From the NCBI GenBank assembly GCA_002395405.1, contig DGWX01000031.1:1-6544 (forward strand): DNA of 6,544 bases, read 5' to 3'. Of this stretch, positions 4,974-6,544 are shown one piece after another. The position numbers and the translations under genes are program-made. The notes under the pieces were generated by a model, which was given only the letters and a program-made list of their open reading frames with translations, was not told where the DNA came from and made no database searches. The stretch is from Christensenella sp. UBA4247 (GTDB taxonomy: Bacteria; Bacillota; Clostridia; Christensenellales; CAG-1252). Each line of letters begins with the position of its first letter. The stretch's first letter is position 1.

Positions 4974-5243
4974 ATGAACGTAATCATCAGCGTTATCGGA
5001 AAAGACAGGATCGGGATCATTCGGGACGTTTCGGCGTTTCTTGCGGATTTGAACGTAAACATCGTGGACATTTCCCAAACTCTTATGGGGGAATATTTTA
5101 CGATGATCATGCGCGCAAACGTCGAAAAGAGCGATATGCCGATCGATCGCTTGATCAAAGCGCTTCGCGAAAAAGGCGAAAGCGTAGGGCTTGATATCAA
5201 TCTTCGCAGCGAAGAGATCTTCAACGCAATGCATAGGATCTGA
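4974..5243 (+). CDS. Stand-alone ACT-domain protein, UPF0237 family
   Basis: An 89-residue protein that is a single ACT domain (beta-alpha-beta-beta-alpha-beta), the fold that usually binds amino acids or similar small ligands at a dimer interface. Diagnostic family features are VIGKDRIGIIRDVS (7-20), the LNVNIVDISQTLMGEYFTM block (starting about 26), and the nearly invariant C-terminus EEIFNAMHRI (80-89). Length matches the family (about 88-91). It resembles the ACT repeats of the glycine-cleavage repressor GcvR but has no DNA-binding domain. The ATG at 4974 follows a GGGGG that is a poor match to the usual Shine-Dalgarno, with GAGG farther up. It is first in a two-gene operon, five bases from the UPF0210 gene. 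The pairing is conserved in Gram-positives (the adjacent S. pneumoniae proteins SP0238 and SP0239, from memory), so a ligand-sensing partner of that protein is a reasonable inference. The ligand is unknown. Confidence 0.95.
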   Translation: MNVIISVIGKDRIGIIRDVSAFLADLNVNIVDISQTLMGEYFTMIMRANVEKSDMPIDRLIKALREKGESVGLDINLRSEEIFNAMHRI

Positions 5244-5248
5244 TTGTT

Positions 5249-6544
5249 ATGATAACGGATAAAGAGATATTCGAAACGGTCGGAATGGTTCGCTCCCAGC
5301 ATCTGGACGTCAGGTGCATAACGATGGGGCTGTCTCTTCTCGACTGTATCTCGGGGAGCAAAAAAGAAACCGCCGACAAGGTGTACGATAAGATCGTTCG
5401 TTCCGCGAAAGACCTTGTGGACGTAGGGAATAAGATCGCCACGATGTACGGCGTCCCCGTCGTAAACAAGCGCGTATCCGTAACGCCCGCAAGCCTCGTC
5501 GGAGCAAGCAGCGGCGGCTACCTTGAAATCGCCCGCGCGATGGACAAAGCCGCGGCGGAAACGGGGATCGATTTTATCGGCGGCTATACGGCTCTCGTTC
5601 AAAAAGGGGCGACCGATCCGGAAAACGCCTTTATTTCCACGATTTCCGAAGCTCTCGCAACGACGAAAAAAGTTTGCTCTTCGGTCAACGTTGCGTCTTC
5701 CCGCGCCGGCATCAATATGGACGCGGTCAAAAGAATGGGCGAGATCGTAAAGGAAACCGCCTACTTAACGAGAGGCGAAGATTCGATCGGTTGCGCGAAG
5801 CTCGTTGTGTTCGCAAACGCAGTGGAAGACAATCCTTTTATGGCGGGCGCGTTTCACGGAACGGGCGAAGCGGATAAAGTGATCAACGTCGGCGTAAGCG
5901 GCCCCGGGGTCGTAAAAGCCGCGCTCGAAGAGGTGGACGGCGACTTGACCGCCGTTGCGGAATGCGTTAAAAAGACGGCGTTCAAAGTTACGCGCGTAGG
6001 GCAGCTCGTTGCAAAAACGGCGGCGAAAATGCTCTCCGCCGAATTCGGCATCGTGGATCTTTCTTTGGCTCCGACTCCCGCCGTGGGCGACAGCGTGGGC
6101 AGGATCCTCGAAGAAATGGGGCTTGAACGGGTAGGCGCTTGCGGAACGACGGCGGCGCTGGCTCTGTTAAACGACGCCGTAAAAAAAGGCGGCATTATGG
6201 CAAGCTCTCACGTGGGCGGGCTTTCGGGCGCGTTTATCCCCGTAAGCGAAGATATCGGAATGATCGAGGCGGCGGAAATGGGCGCTTTAACGCTGGAAAG
6301 GCTGGAAGCGATGACCGCCGTTTGCTCCGTCGGCATCGATATGGTAGCCATTCCCGGCGACACGAAAGCGGAAGTGATCTCCGCTATGATCGCGGACGAA
6401 GCGGCGATCGGCGTTACCAATCATAAAACGACCGCGGTCAGGGTGATCCCCGTTTATGGAAAAACGGTCGGAGATTCCGCTTCTTTCGGCGGACTCCTCG
6501 GACATGCGCCCATTATGAAAGTCAGCGGTTATTCCCCTTTGAAA
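5249..6544 (+). CDS. UPF0210 (DUF711) PFL-like protein (partial, 3' end beyond window)
   Basis: The frame is open for 432 codons to the window edge; family members are about 450 residues, so roughly 20 are missing. It is recognised as UPF0210/DUF711, a PFL-like alpha/beta barrel family whose reaction is not known. Blocks seen: RCITMGLSLLDC (22-33), GGYTALVQKGAT (111-122), VNVASSRAGINMDAV (146-160), DSIGCAKLVVFANAVEDN (178-195) followed by PFMAGAFHGTGE, NVGVSGPGVV (213-222), PAVGDSVGRILEEMGLE (277-293), GTTAALALLNDAVKKGG (299-315) and SHVGGLSGAFIPVSED (320-335). The resemblance to pyruvate formate-lyase is structural; I see no convincing glycyl-radical loop in the part present, and it should not be called a formate-lyase. 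It starts at ATG 5249, five bases after the ACT-protein stop. The weak AGGA (5235-5238) lies inside the upstream gene, so translation is probably coupled. Confidence 0.93.
   Translation, partial: MITDKEIFETVGMVRSQHLDVRCITMGLSLLDCISGSKKETADKVYDKIVRSAKDLVDVGNKIATMYGVPVVNKRVSVTPASLVGASSGGYLEIARAMDKAAAETGIDFIGGYTALVQKGATDPENAFISTISEALATTKKVCSSVNVASSRAGINMDAVKRMGEIVKETAYLTRGEDSIGCAKLVVFANAVEDNPFMAGAFHGTGEADKVINVGVSGPGVVKAALEEVDGDLTAVAECVKKTAFKVTRVGQLVAKTAAKMLSAEFGIVDLSLAPTPAVGDSVGRILEEMGLERVGACGTTAALALLNDAVKKGGIMASSHVGGLSGAFIPVSEDIGMIEAAEMGALTLERLEAMTAVCSVGIDMVAIPGDTKAEVISAMIADEAAIGVTNHKTTAVRVIPVYGKTVGDSASFGGLLGHAPIMKVSGYSPLK

Noticed and set aside
4874..5602. A 242-codon minus-strand frame opposite the ACT and UPF0210 genes
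   Set aside because: It is antisense to two recognised conserved families and has no Shine-Dalgarno.
5249..6544. Annotation of the last gene as pyruvate formate-lyase
   Set aside because: The similarity is to UPF0210/DUF711, which is only PFL-like in fold; no glycyl-radical loop is apparent in the 432 residues present.

Overview
The window looks like chromosomal DNA of a Bacillota (Clostridia-like) bacterium. The evidence is a T-box leader, AGGAGG Shine-Dalgarno sites, TTGACA/TATAAT-type promoters, short intergenic spacers, and Gram-positive-typical families (DUF975, the UPF0237/UPF0210 pair, a pyrimidine-nucleoside phosphorylase). Base composition looks mid-range with arginine CGC/CGT-rich coding, which would fit an uncultured Clostridia lineage. 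I cannot name a genus, and I see no mobile element, CRISPR array, tRNA or rRNA.

Left half, all on the minus strand (read right to left). A pyrimidine-nucleoside phosphorylase gene (2318-3601) is followed by mutY (1183-2211). Next comes a T-box leader (about 814-1085) and a TrpB2-type tryptophan synthase beta chain (728 to beyond position 1), which is cut by the window edge. Each gene has its own recognisable promoter, so this is a run of single-gene units rather than one operon. The T-box carries a UGG (Trp) specifier after GAA, a canonical AGGGTGGCACCG element, and mutually exclusive antiterminator and terminator. The trpB2 gene should therefore be induced when tRNA-Trp is uncharged.

Right half, plus strand. 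A promoter back-to-back with the phosphorylase promoter drives a DUF975 membrane protein (3764-4489). Two tandem intrinsic terminators follow, then a 35-codon gene for a protein with two CxxCG knuckles (4655-4762), then two more hairpins, the second a terminator. A fresh promoter (4913-4942) then drives a two-gene operon: an 89-residue stand-alone ACT-domain protein (UPF0237) and, five bases after its stop, a PFL-like UPF0210/DUF711 protein. The latter stays open to the right edge with about 20 residues missing by family length.

Most of the content is ordinary housekeeping sequence. The points most worth a second look are the terminator-boxed zinc-knuckle microprotein, the Trp T-box/trpB2 unit, the one-residue-longer iron-sulfur loop in MutY, and the altered glycine loop in the phosphorylase.
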